24,207 bases of DNA from Bacteroidales bacterium. Lineage in GTDB: Bacteria; Bacteroidota; Bacteroidia; Bacteroidales; Muribaculaceae. The position numbers and the translations under genes are program-made. The notes beneath the pieces are model-generated. The model was not told where the DNA came from, did no database searches, and was given only the letters and a program-made list of their open reading frames with translations. The stretch lies in assembly GCA_004557195.1 (NCBI GenBank), contig SFER01000010.1, positions 1-24,207 of the forward strand. The letters are read 5' to 3'. How positions within the stretch are numbered: the stretch's first letter is position 1; each line of letters begins with the position of its first letter. Positions 1-7,742 of the stretch are shown here, piece by piece.

Positions 1-252
1 CGATTTTGGGGGCATGCTCTCGCTCCGGGCATGTCGCCGACGCCCAGGTCGGCGAAATACCCGGTTTCGCACGGCTGCCACCACCTCCGGGGTGGCGGAA
101 ATGTCCGCCTCTGGTCATCGTCTCCACCGACGGCGGAGGGGTCGGTGCTGCGTGAGCAGCGCGCGGTGGTGGCGCGGCGAGGGCGGCACGGGTGGGGGCG
201 GGCGGCGGTGGTCGAGGTTTTCGTTGATTATGTCCTGCGGGGTATGATTCAT
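1..252. other. GC-rich low-complexity stretch, no confident gene
   Basis: This stretch is far richer in G and C than the rest of the window and has few stops in several frames, so open frames here mean little. One rightward frame is open from base 1 to the stop ending at 312. Its composition (runs of Arg, Gly, Ala, Pro) looks like out-of-frame GC-rich DNA. On the other strand an ATG at 252 starts a short frame (first residues MNHTPQDIINENL, then Pro/Arg-rich) that stops at 115. That start is plausible because a TATCTTTG promoter-like element lies upstream at 311-304. It could be the start of a leftward gene that is decayed, frameshifted or misassembled. I cannot name a product. Confidence 0.3.
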
Positions 253-262
253 TTGCTTTTAG

Positions 263-294
263 ATAGGGCCAATAGGGCCAATGGGGCCAATAGG
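263..294. repeat. Tandem nonamer repeat (ATAGGGCCA)
   Basis: Three consecutive 9-base units (ATAGGGCCA, ATAGGGCCA, ATGGGGCCA) are followed by a partial fourth unit (ATAGG). The array lies between the possible leftward start at 252 and the possible leftward promoter element at 304-311, so it would sit in the 5' leader of any leftward transcript. Because the period is 9, copy-number change would not shift a reading frame. Confidence 0.75.
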
Positions 295-303
295 CATTTT
301 AGG

Positions 304-311
304 CAAAGATA
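304..311 (-). promoter_or_regulatory. Possible leftward promoter -7 element
   Basis: Read on the minus strand this is TATCTTTG, a perfect match to the Bacteroidetes -7 consensus TAnnTTTG. I see no TTTG at the right distance upstream, so it is only half a promoter. The same octamer in the same orientation serves as the -7 element of the flippase promoter at 13510-13517. Confidence 0.3.
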
Positions 312-324
312 GTGCGTGGCGATG

Positions 325-340
325 CCGAGTGGAGACTCGG
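325..340. repeat. Small inverted repeat (hairpin)
   Basis: CCGAGT and ACTCGG form a perfect 6-base stem around a 4-base loop (GGAG). The CTCGGAG unit recurs at about 353-359. There is no T tract on either side, so it is not a convincing terminator. The rest of 341-500 shows no gene or clear signal. Confidence 0.4.
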
Positions 341-504
341 AGCAATCGGAGAACTCGGAGGGGCTCGCTGACACTCGCCTTGATGTGGTTCCGGGGCGTG
401 CGGGGCGGAGGTGTGAAAATTGCTTAAAATATTGGAAATATTATAAAAAGGGGGCGGAATGGGGGCGGGAGGTGGGGTGTCGGGAGAAATGAGGCATGGA
501 AAAG

Positions 505-536
505 TTTGGTTGAATGAAAAGAAATTACTACCTTTG
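505..536 (+). promoter_or_regulatory. rplS promoter
   Basis: TTTG at 505-508 and TACCTTTG at 529-536 are separated by 20 bases, matching the Bacteroidetes sigma-ABfr consensus (TTTG, about 19-20 bases, TAnnTTTG). Transcription should start near 543, leaving a leader of about 74 bases before the rplS start codon. Confidence 0.85.
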
Positions 537-542
537 CACCGC

Positions 543-616
543 TTTTCGTAATCTCTGGCAAGACTTGTGGCTTGTTACATTGCGACGTAATACTAACATT
601 TTAATTATATAAGAAA
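543..616 (+). promoter_or_regulatory. rplS 5' leader
   Basis: This is the inferred untranslated leader of rplS. It contains only short pairings, for example GTTAC near 575 with GTAAT near 588. Ribosomal protein leaders are often sites of autoregulation, but I recognise no known leader structure here. The last 20 bases before the start codon are AT-rich and lack a clear Shine-Dalgarno sequence, as is usual in this phylum. Confidence 0.35.
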
Positions 617-979
617 ATGGTTGACTTAATAAAGATTGCAGAAGAGGCATTTGCATGTGGAAAAGAGTTTCCCGCATTTGGTCCCGGTGACACCATCACC
701 GTTGCATACCGTATCAAAGAAGGTAACAAAGAGCGTATCCAGCTCTATCGCGGTGTAGTAATCCGCATTTCAGGCGAAGGCAGAAAGAAACGCTTCACAG
801 TGCGCAAGATGAGCGACAACATCGGTGTAGAAAGAATTTTCCCCATCGAATCGCCGTTTATCGACAGCATCGAAGTGAACAAATATGGTAAAGTGCGTCG
901 CGCCAAATTGTACTATTTGCGCGGTCTTACCGGCAAAAAGGCTCGCATCAAGAGCCGCGTGATGAACAGCGCAAAATAA
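617..979 (+). CDS. rplS: 50S ribosomal protein L19
   Basis: At 120 residues this is the normal length for L19, a protein at the interface of the large and small ribosomal subunits. Family features seen are an N-terminal helix region (MVDLIKIAEEAF), the FGPGDTITVAYRIKEG segment, the KERIQLYRGVVI strand, an FTVRK segment (residues 55-59) and the near-C-terminal KVRRAKLYYLRGLTGK block. The ATG at 617 follows an AT-rich leader and a strong promoter. The gene is followed directly by an intrinsic terminator, so it appears monocistronic. In many bacteria rplS follows trmD and rimM, but neither is visible here. Identification is secure. Confidence 0.98.
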   Translation: MVDLIKIAEEAFACGKEFPAFGPGDTITVAYRIKEGNKERIQLYRGVVIRISGEGRKKRFTVRKMSDNIGVERIFPIESPFIDSIEVNKYGKVRRAKLYYLRGLTGKKARIKSRVMNSAK

Positions 980-998
980 TCGACCGATTATATTGTAA

Positions 999-1036
999 AA
1001 GAAGGCGACACTGCAAGGTGTTGCCTTCTTTTTTTT
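999..1036 (+). terminator. rplS terminator, probably bidirectional
   Basis: The arms at 999-1011 and 1018-1030 pair over 13 bases (one G-U wobble) around a 6-base loop, followed by an unbroken T run to 1036. Read leftward, the same hairpin is followed by TTTTACAAT, so it may also stop transcripts of the convergent gene at 1043-2137. Confidence 0.92.
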
Positions 1037-1042
1037 ATGCCA

Positions 1043-2137
1043 TCATTGAGGCGGCAGAGCCATGCAACGCGCCACCAGAGAGCTCTGCAGCGGGCTGAGG
1101 GGAGCCACCCACTCGGGAATGCGCCACTCGATGCTGCCGCGGTCCTCCTTCTCGAGCGAGCGGCACTCCTCGACTGTGAGATACTCGAAATCGACCGGAT
1201 AGATGTCGATTGTGGCATGAATGCCGATGTCGCCGCGAGCATTGAGCATCTTTTTCCACATTTTGCCGCGAGCAAGTGCCGAAATGACAACCGACCGCTG
1301 CTGCATGTCGGGGAGGCGGTAGCGATAATCGCCATTGAGGCGGAACGAGGAAGAGACGAAAAGTTCGGTGAAATCCATAGTCAAGCCAAAGATTTTGAGG
1401 GCGTTAGGCGAATAGCGATGCCCCTCCTTTCCGGCGAGAGCGTCGCGCATGACAAAAAATCCGGCACCATTTTTGCGAAACAGAACCTTGGTGTCCTTTT
1501 TCATCACCGAATCCACCCCGGCATTGATGCCGCGAAGCCGCTCCGGCTCGGCAAGGAGAAGCGTGTCGCAGTGTGCCACCGAGAGAAGCGACTCATATTT
1601 CACATTGCGCGCCACGCTGTCGGTGCCGTTGCGAAGGAAATATCGGGCGTAATTGCGCGAATTGCGCACACGCATGGAATTGTGCCCCTTGAAGCCCTTC
1701 ACCTTGGGGCGATTGGGGAGGATGACATCCGCCATACACTCGCGGAGCACCATCGTGGTGTCGCCGTCGGCAATCATCGTGTTGTATTCGCGCACGAAAA
1801 AGGTAACCTTCACGCCATCTTTCGGCACCGACGACACCTCGGTTTCCGGAAGGTTGTAGAAGCGAGTCGTCAGCGCTACGGTGTCTTGCGGCGAGAGCAC
1901 TGTAGCGATTTCGTAGCCGAGGCATTGCACCGAGAGAGGATAGTCGTACACCGATGCGGCGAACCCACCGGCATCGTCGGTGATGCCGAGCATCGCGCCA
2001 CGCGAGTTATACACCGCGGCAGCCGCCACCGGGAGCCTGTCGAGCGAGTCGATCACAGTAAACGCCCCGCCCGGCATCGCAGAGGCGACGACAGCCGCCA
2101 GAGCCACAAATCTTGGTAAAAAAGAAAATGCTTTCAT
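1043..2137 (-). CDS. Secreted protein with CarboxypepD-reg-like domain
   Basis: The leftward protein has 364 residues counting from the ATG at 2137. That start is chosen because it gives a clean signal peptide (MKAFSFLPRFVALAAVVASA, cleavage after about residue 25). The frame runs 14 codons further upstream without adding anything signal-like. Residues about 27-105 (the VIDSLDRLPVAAAAVYNSRG, GITDDAGGF and YPLSVQCLGYE pieces) fit a carboxypeptidase-regulatory-like beta-sandwich, the domain that begins many Bacteroidetes outer-membrane proteins. No plug or barrel follows. The remaining 250 residues match no family I recognise. A periplasmic or surface structural protein is likely, with unknown function. 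A long rightward open frame over the same bases is a shadow. Confidence 0.8.
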   Translation of the reverse strand: MKAFSFLPRFVALAAVVASAMPGGAFTVIDSLDRLPVAAAAVYNSRGAMLGITDDAGGFAASVYDYPLSVQCLGYEIATVLSPQDTVALTTRFYNLPETEVSSVPKDGVKVTFFVREYNTMIADGDTTMVLRECMADVILPNRPKVKGFKGHNSMRVRNSRNYARYFLRNGTDSVARNVKYESLLSVAHCDTLLLAEPERLRGINAGVDSVMKKDTKVLFRKNGAGFFVMRDALAGKEGHRYSPNALKIFGLTMDFTELFVSSSFRLNGDYRYRLPDMQQRSVVISALARGKMWKKMLNARGDIGIHATIDIYPVDFEYLTVEECRSLEKEDRGSIEWRIPEWVAPLSPLQSSLVARCMALPPQ

Positions 2138-2158
2138 TTCATTAAAAATAGAACAGCG

Positions 2159-2166
2159 CAAAAATA
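2159..2166 (-). promoter_or_regulatory. Possible promoter -7 element of the 1043-2137 gene
   Basis: On the minus strand this reads TATTTTTG, matching TAnnTTTG, 22 bases ahead of the leftward start codon. The -33 TTTG is absent at the ideal spacing; a TTTG lies at 2182-2179, which is too close. The call is tentative. Confidence 0.4.
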
Positions 2167-2291
2167 GCATCAAAGCCACAAAAGACGCATAAAATTGTAT
2201 TAATTAAGATTAATAGCGACAAAATTGAACGGAAGTGCAAAAGAGACGCTAAAAAAACGTGAAAATGAGCGACAATCTCAACTTTTATTAC

Positions 2292-2299
2292 TATTTTCG
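2292..2299 (+). promoter_or_regulatory. Possible -7 element for the dut operon
   Basis: TATTTTCG differs by one base from TAnnTTTG and lies about 60 bases before the dut start codon. I see no matching TTTG upstream. No better rightward element is visible between the divergent genes, so this is the best but weak candidate for driving the six-gene operon. Confidence 0.3.
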
Positions 2300-2360
2300 C
2301 AAATTAATATAGAAGCGGCAACGAGTGTAGCCGCAATCAACAAAAACATCAACTTGAACA

Positions 2361-2804
<444 letters not shown>

Positions 2805-2807
2805 ACA

Positions 2808-4574
2808 ATGGCAATGAAAAGAATAACACTGATAATTTTCGGCATAGCAATAGCCACCCTCGGCTCATGGGCGCGCGGCACAGACAAAGCGAGCGAGAAC
2901 AATGCTGTTCTGGCCCGAAACATGTTTATCGAAGCCTCCAAGATGAAATCGCTGGGCAACATCGACTCCTACTACCAACTCATCGCCGGAGCCTACAGCC
3001 TCAACCCGAGCGACGAGAGCATCGCGTTCCGCTATGGCGAAATGCTCATCAACAGCGACAAATACACGCAGATGGAAAACGCCGGCGAGGTCATTTACAA
3101 CCTCATGCTGCCATACGCTAAAGCCCACCCCGACGACTACAACGAAGCAAACGTGTTTGCACGCGTGTGCCTCGCTTTCGACCGCACCGAGGAGGCGATG
3201 GCGGTGTTCAAGCATCTCAGCGAGGTGTATCCGCGCAAACTCGACTCCATCTATTTCCTTGCGCAACTCTACGCCAAGCAGGGAGAGACACAGAAGGCGA
3301 TAGAAATCTATGACCGCCTCGGCAAAGAGCCCGACCTCGGATTCAGAATGGCGACACTCAAGGCGCAAACCTATCTGCAAAGCGGCGACACCACAGCCCT
3401 CATCAACGAAGGGCGCAAACTGCTTGCCGAAGCGCCGAAGAATGTGGAGTACAACAACTTTATGTCGGATGTGTTCGATGCCATCGGGATGACCGACAGC
3501 GCAATCTGCTACCTCGACCGAGCCGCCGAAATCGACCCGGAAGACGGCAATGTGTATATGCGCAAAGCACGCATCTACTACAACCAGGGCGACTCATCGA
3601 AATATGACGACAACATCTACCAGGCTATTACCTGCGCCAACCTCGATGTGGAAACCAAGATTTCGGTGCTCGATGTGGCTGTACACAACCTGCTGCGCGA
3701 AAACGACTCGATTGCCGACGACCGCGTGGTGAAATTTTTCGACACCCTCATTGAGCAGCACCCCCACGAAAGCGAGATACACCGCCGCTATAGCCGCTAC
3801 CTCGCCACAATCAACGACTACAAGGGCGCTGTGGAGCAACTCCAATATGCCCTCGACACCGACCCCGGCAATGCCGACGACTGGAGCAAGGTGATGATTC
3901 TCTCTATTATGAACAAAGATGAGCAACGTGCCGCCGAAGCCGCCGAAAAGAGCCTGGAATACAACCCCGGAAACATCGACCTATATCAATACATCCCCTC
4001 TATCTACCTGCAGATGAAGCAATACGACAAGGCGGTGGAAGTAATCGACAGAGCTATAGCCATGGTGGACAGCACACAGTCCAACCCCTCGCCACAACTC
4101 ATGTCGAGCCTCTACTGCTCGCGAGGCGACGCGCTGGTGCAGAAAGGAGACACCACAGCCGGATTTGACTGCTACGAGCGCGCACTGGAGATTATGCCTG
4201 CCAACACGCTGGCTCTCAACAACTACGCCTATTTCCTCGCCGTGAAAGGTGTGGAACTCGACAAAGCCGAACGCCTCTCGGCTCTTGCTGTGCGCAACTC
4301 CCCCGACAACTCGTCAAACCTCGACACCTACGCATGGATATACTTCAAGAAACGAGACTACAGCCTCGCACGCTTCTACATCGAAAAGGCGATGGAGTGT
4401 GCCAAAGCGGAGAATTCGTTTAGCGCGGAAATCTACGACCATTACGGCGATATCCTGTTTATGTCGGGCGAGCCGGATGCCGCTGTCGAGAACTGGGAAA
4501 AGGCTCTGAAACTTCGCCCCGACGATGAACTCATCGCCAAGAAGGTGGAATTCAAAACATATTTCTATAAATAA
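2808..4574 (+). CDS. Exported tetratricopeptide repeat (TPR) protein
   Basis: This 588-residue protein has an N-terminal hydrophobic segment that looks like a signal peptide (KRITLIIFGIAIATLGSWARG). After it come about a dozen TPR-like helical hairpins over residues 40-585. Clear ones include ALEIMPANTLALNNYAYFLA (about 462-481), the SSNLDTYAWIYFKKRDYSLA stretch (about 503-522), and a C-terminal DHYGDILFMSGEPDAAVENW unit. TPRs act as protein-binding scaffolds, so an envelope-side assembly role is likely, but the partner is unknown. Two starts are possible: ATG at 2808 (MAMKR) or 2814 (MKR), both preserving the signal. It sits between dut and the DUF4292 lipoprotein, an order I recall in other Bacteroidetes. 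Confidence 0.88.
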   Translation: MAMKRITLIIFGIAIATLGSWARGTDKASENNAVLARNMFIEASKMKSLGNIDSYYQLIAGAYSLNPSDESIAFRYGEMLINSDKYTQMENAGEVIYNLMLPYAKAHPDDYNEANVFARVCLAFDRTEEAMAVFKHLSEVYPRKLDSIYFLAQLYAKQGETQKAIEIYDRLGKEPDLGFRMATLKAQTYLQSGDTTALINEGRKLLAEAPKNVEYNNFMSDVFDAIGMTDSAICYLDRAAEIDPEDGNVYMRKARIYYNQGDSSKYDDNIYQAITCANLDVETKISVLDVAVHNLLRENDSIADDRVVKFFDTLIEQHPHESEIHRRYSRYLATINDYKGAVEQLQYALDTDPGNADDWSKVMILSIMNKDEQRAAEAAEKSLEYNPGNIDLYQYIPSIYLQMKQYDKAVEVIDRAIAMVDSTQSNPSPQLMSSLYCSRGDALVQKGDTTAGFDCYERALEIMPANTLALNNYAYFLAVKGVELDKAERLSALAVRNSPDNSSNLDTYAWIYFKKRDYSLARFYIEKAMECAKAENSFSAEIYDHYGDILFMSGEPDAAVENWEKALKLRPDDELIAKKVEFKTYFYK

Positions 4575-4598
4575 ACTACAATTATTTCCAAGCCAAGA

Positions 4599-5405
4599 AT
4601 GAAAAGCAAAATTTCGATACTCATATTGCTGTTTGCAGCGATGATTGGCATCACAGGTTGCAAATCATCGAAAACCGCAACAAGTGGCGACAAAGAAGCC
4701 TCCAACAGCAGCCTCAATGCCGTAATCAACGCCTACGACAAAGATTGGGACACCTTCATCTCGTCGGGAAAAATCAAATTCGAGGGGAGCATGTCGCTAT
4801 CGTCGTCGATGCAGGTGAGGATGCGCCGCGGACACTCGCTGTCGGTGTCGATACGCCCGCTGCTCGGCATCGAGATGGCAAAGCTGGTGATTGTCGAAGA
4901 CACTATCCTCTTTATCGACAAGAGCCAGAGCCGCTATGCCTGCGACCAAATAAGCAACATCCTCGGCACTCGCCTCAACCTCGAGTCGCTGCAATCGCTG
5001 TTCCTCGGACGCCCCTTCTCGGTGAATGGCGGCGCGCTCAAGAAAGCGTCCGATGCCGATGTGAAGCCACTCGACGATGGCACCATCGAGATTATCCCTC
5101 GTGAACAGATTGCGCCGGTTCTCTACTCGTTTTTCACCGACAACGCCAACAACATTGCCCGAATGAGAGTGGAAGGGCTCGGCAGCAGCGCACTCACGGC
5201 ATACTACGACTATTTCACCGCCACCGACTGGGGCAACATCCCCACCGAGGTGCTTATGACCACAGCCGCACGCTCCAACTCGATAAAAATCGAGTACAAC
5301 AAAGGGAGTATGCGCTGGAACGAATCATTTGACGAAAAAATCACCATCCCGAGCGGCTACCGCAAAGCAGAGGTGAAAGCCTATCTGCAAATGTTGTTCC
5401 GCTAA
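4599..5405 (+). CDS. DUF4292-family lipoprotein (LolB-like)
   Basis: The protein has 268 residues. The N-terminus is a lipoprotein signal: a short basic start, a hydrophobic stretch and a lipobox ending in ITGC with Cys21 as the lipidated residue. Lys follows at +2 with Ser residues, so export to the outer membrane is plausible but not shown. The mature part begins with a short Ser/Lys-rich linker. Then comes a beta-rich region whose pattern (ISSGKIKFEG, SMQVRMRRG, VSIRPLLGIEMAKL, TILFIDKS) matches DUF4292 and, at the level of pattern, LolB, the outer-membrane lipoprotein receptor. I place it in DUF4292 with good confidence. A lipoprotein-handling role is an inference. It lies 24 bases after the TPR gene and 12 bases before the EnvC-like gene. 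Confidence 0.87.
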   Translation: MKSKISILILLFAAMIGITGCKSSKTATSGDKEASNSSLNAVINAYDKDWDTFISSGKIKFEGSMSLSSSMQVRMRRGHSLSVSIRPLLGIEMAKLVIVEDTILFIDKSQSRYACDQISNILGTRLNLESLQSLFLGRPFSVNGGALKKASDADVKPLDDGTIEIIPREQIAPVLYSFFTDNANNIARMRVEGLGSSALTAYYDYFTATDWGNIPTEVLMTTAARSNSIKIEYNKGSMRWNESFDEKITIPSGYRKAEVKAYLQMLFR

Positions 5406-5417
5406 ACACCGCGCGAA

Positions 5418-6782
5418 ATGAAGAAGGTTCTGCTATCACTGGCTATTGCGATGATTGCCGCATTGCTCCTCGCCCCCGAAGCGGCGGGCGACAATCGTGT
5501 GCGCCGTGTGAAACGCCAGCAGCAGACCAATCAGCGCGAGTTGCGAGAAACCAAGCGCAAACTCACAGCCAACACCACAGCCACCAAGCGACAACTCAAC
5601 GCGCTCAACCGCATCACAGCCGAAATCGAGGAGAAAAACCGCGAAATAGGTTCGCTCACAGCAATTTCCGACTCGCTGAACCGCGAAATCGCCGTCATCC
5701 GCGACTCGATAACCTATTACGAGACCAAGCACAAACGCCTCAGCGAAAACTACGCCAAGGCGGTGAGGGCTGTCCATTCCCGCTCGTCATCGCTCGACAT
5801 GTTGCTGTTCATCTTCTCGAGCGACTCGTTCAAGCAGGCGGTGCGGCGCTATCGCTACATACGGCAGTTTGCCCGCTGGCGCGAGAAGCAGAGCGAGGAG
5901 ATTAGGGCTGCACGCAGCAAACTTGTGGAGAAGCGCACCCAACTCGAGACGGCGTTGCGGAGCAAATCCACCGCCATCGAGCGTCTCAACCTTGCCAACA
6001 GCGACCTCTTGAGCCGCCAGAGTAGGCAGCAGACCATTATAAGCAACCTGCAAGGGGAAGCGGCTACCCTCAAGCGCATTATGGCTGAGCAACAGAGACA
6101 GGCGGAGGAACTCGACCGCAAGCTCGGCGAACTGATTGCCGAGGAGGAGCGTGCCGCGGCAGCTCGTGCAGCAGCCGAGGAGGAACAGCGTCGCAAAAAA
6201 GCCGACTCAATAGCGGCAATTCAAGCCACCAAGCCCGAAACAGCCGACACCAAACCTGCAACTAAGCCGACCAAACCTGCTGCAAAGCCCGAAGCAAAGC
6301 CGGCTCCCGCAAAACCGATTACTAAAACAACCGGATACACGATGAATGCCGAGGAACGCACCCTCTCGGGCAGTTTCGAGAGCAACAAAGGGAATCTGCT
6401 ATTCCCGGTTCCGGGAAAATACCGTATCGTGAAGCCCTTTGGACGACAGAAACACCCCGAACTAAAATATGTGGAGACCGACAACGGCGGTATCGACATC
6501 GAAGTGCCCGGAGGAACTACGGCTCGCGCCGTGTTTGAAGGCAAAGTAACCGGAATCTTCAAGCCCGACGGCTACAACACCGTTGTGCTCATTCGCCACG
6601 GCAACTACATCACCGTGTATGCCAATCTCGCAAGCATCACCGTGAAGCCGGGACAGATGGTGAAAACCGGAGAGACTATCGGCACAATCTTTGCCGACCC
6701 CGACGACGACAACAACGCAATCCTCCATTTCGAGATACGCAAAGAAAGAGAGAAACTCAACCCCACCCTCTGGGTGAAATAA
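5418..6782 (+). CDS. EnvC-like murein hydrolase activator (degenerate LytM/M23)
   Basis: The protein has 454 residues. It shows a signal peptide (about 1-24), a long coiled coil (about 30-250, rich in Arg, Glu, Lys, Gln), a Lys/Pro/Ala linker (about 265-300) and a C-terminal LytM domain (about 335-454). Active LytM enzymes hold zinc with HxxxD and HxH. Here the first His is Asn356 (Asp360 is kept) and the first His of HxH is Ile435 (His437 is kept). The domain should therefore lack hydrolase activity, as in E. coli EnvC. The ending LHFEIRKEREKLNPTLWVK also lines up with that of EnvC. EnvC activates periplasmic amidases at the division septum. A similar role here is inferred, and no amidase gene is in the window. 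Confidence 0.9.
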   Translation: MKKVLLSLAIAMIAALLLAPEAAGDNRVRRVKRQQQTNQRELRETKRKLTANTTATKRQLNALNRITAEIEEKNREIGSLTAISDSLNREIAVIRDSITYYETKHKRLSENYAKAVRAVHSRSSSLDMLLFIFSSDSFKQAVRRYRYIRQFARWREKQSEEIRAARSKLVEKRTQLETALRSKSTAIERLNLANSDLLSRQSRQQTIISNLQGEAATLKRIMAEQQRQAEELDRKLGELIAEEERAAAARAAAEEEQRRKKADSIAAIQATKPETADTKPATKPTKPAAKPEAKPAPAKPITKTTGYTMNAEERTLSGSFESNKGNLLFPVPGKYRIVKPFGRQKHPELKYVETDNGGIDIEVPGGTTARAVFEGKVTGIFKPDGYNTVVLIRHGNYITVYANLASITVKPGQMVKTGETIGTIFADPDDDNNAILHFEIRKEREKLNPTLWVK

Positions 6783-6794
6783 ACCGCAGCCCTC

Positions 6795-7730
6795 ATGGAA
6801 GTAACAAGATACACCCCCGATAAAGCCTCGCAATGGGACGCATTTGTGAGAAGCGCAAAAAACGCCACTTTCCTGCATCTGCGCGGCTATCTCGACTATC
6901 ACAGCGACCGTTTTGCCGACAATTCGCTCATTTTCCGGCGCAACGGCAAGGCTATCGCTCTCCTTCCCGCCAACCGGGTGGACAACACACTCTTTTCCCA
7001 CCAAGGACTCACCTACGGAGGATTTCTCACTCAGGCAGCCCACTTCGGCATGGAAGATATGATGGAAGTGGGGGACGCATTGAAAGCCTACGTCGCCGAA
7101 ACCGGGATAGACACCCTCGTGTATAAGCCTGTGCCGCACATCTACCACACCTACCCTGCCGAGGAAGACCTTTACCTTATGTTCAGGCTCAAGGCGCAAA
7201 TCGCCACATCGGGATTGTCTTCGGTAATCGACATCGAGAACCGCGCTCCTTTCAACGAAAACGCAAAGCGCGCCGTTAAACACGCCACCGCCCAAGGCGT
7301 CGCCATCGAGCAATCGACCGATTTCGCCGCTTTCTGGAAAATTCTCTCGGAAGTGCTCCACAAGCGCCACGGCGTGGCACCGGTGCACACCATCGACGAG
7401 ATTGAGATGCTCCACAAGCGATTCCCGGAGCAGATTCGCCTCTACACTGCCACGTGCAACGGAGAAATTGTTGCCGGAACGGTGCTCTACGACACTGGCA
7501 GAGTAGCACACACCCAATACATTGCAGCATCGGAGCAGGGACGCTCGCTCAAGGCGCTCCCGCTGCTTTTCAAGCGGATATTGGAGAACGAATGTCGCGG
7601 CAACCGCTATTTCGATTTCGGCATCTCAACCGAAAACGGCGGTTTGACCCTCAACACGGGTCTCGACCGCCAGAAATATGGCATGGGCGGTCGCGGTGTC
7701 GTGTATAACAGTTACATCGTAAAATTCTGA
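6795..7730 (+). CDS. GNAT/FemAB-like acyl- or aminoacyltransferase
   Basis: This cytosolic protein of 311 residues has no signal peptide. The two-part layout, an N-terminal half with TYGGFL (about 73-78) and a C-terminal half with AGTVLYDTGRVAHTQYIAAS, ALPLLFKRILE and a YFDFGIST motif, is that of the FemAB/BioF2-like branch of GNAT acyltransferases. Members transfer acyl or aminoacyl groups to cell-wall or glycan precursors. The donor and acceptor cannot be read from the sequence. It begins 12 bases after the EnvC-like gene and ends 12 bases before a flippase gene, which suggests it modifies the lipid-linked glycan that the flippase moves. Confidence 0.8.
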   Translation: MEVTRYTPDKASQWDAFVRSAKNATFLHLRGYLDYHSDRFADNSLIFRRNGKAIALLPANRVDNTLFSHQGLTYGGFLTQAAHFGMEDMMEVGDALKAYVAETGIDTLVYKPVPHIYHTYPAEEDLYLMFRLKAQIATSGLSSVIDIENRAPFNENAKRAVKHATAQGVAIEQSTDFAAFWKILSEVLHKRHGVAPVHTIDEIEMLHKRFPEQIRLYTATCNGEIVAGTVLYDTGRVAHTQYIAASEQGRSLKALPLLFKRILENECRGNRYFDFGISTENGGLTLNTGLDRQKYGMGGRGVVYNSYIVKF

Positions 7731-7742
7731 CATTCTCCCGCT

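Noticed and set aside
1..312. Rightward open frame running in from the left edge to 312
   Set aside because: GC-rich DNA leaves frames open by chance. The translation is Arg/Gly/Ala-rich without family features, so I list the stretch as non-coding or uncertain.
1037..2119. Long rightward open frame of 360 codons
   Set aside because: It lies opposite the leftward gene at 1043-2137, which has a signal peptide and a recognisable domain. The rightward translation is His/Arg-rich with no domain and starts inside the rplS terminator region.
6462..7517. Leftward open frame of 351 codons
   Set aside because: It spans the end of the EnvC-like gene and the start of the transferase gene on the other strand, both with family motifs. 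Overlapping two real genes makes it a shadow.
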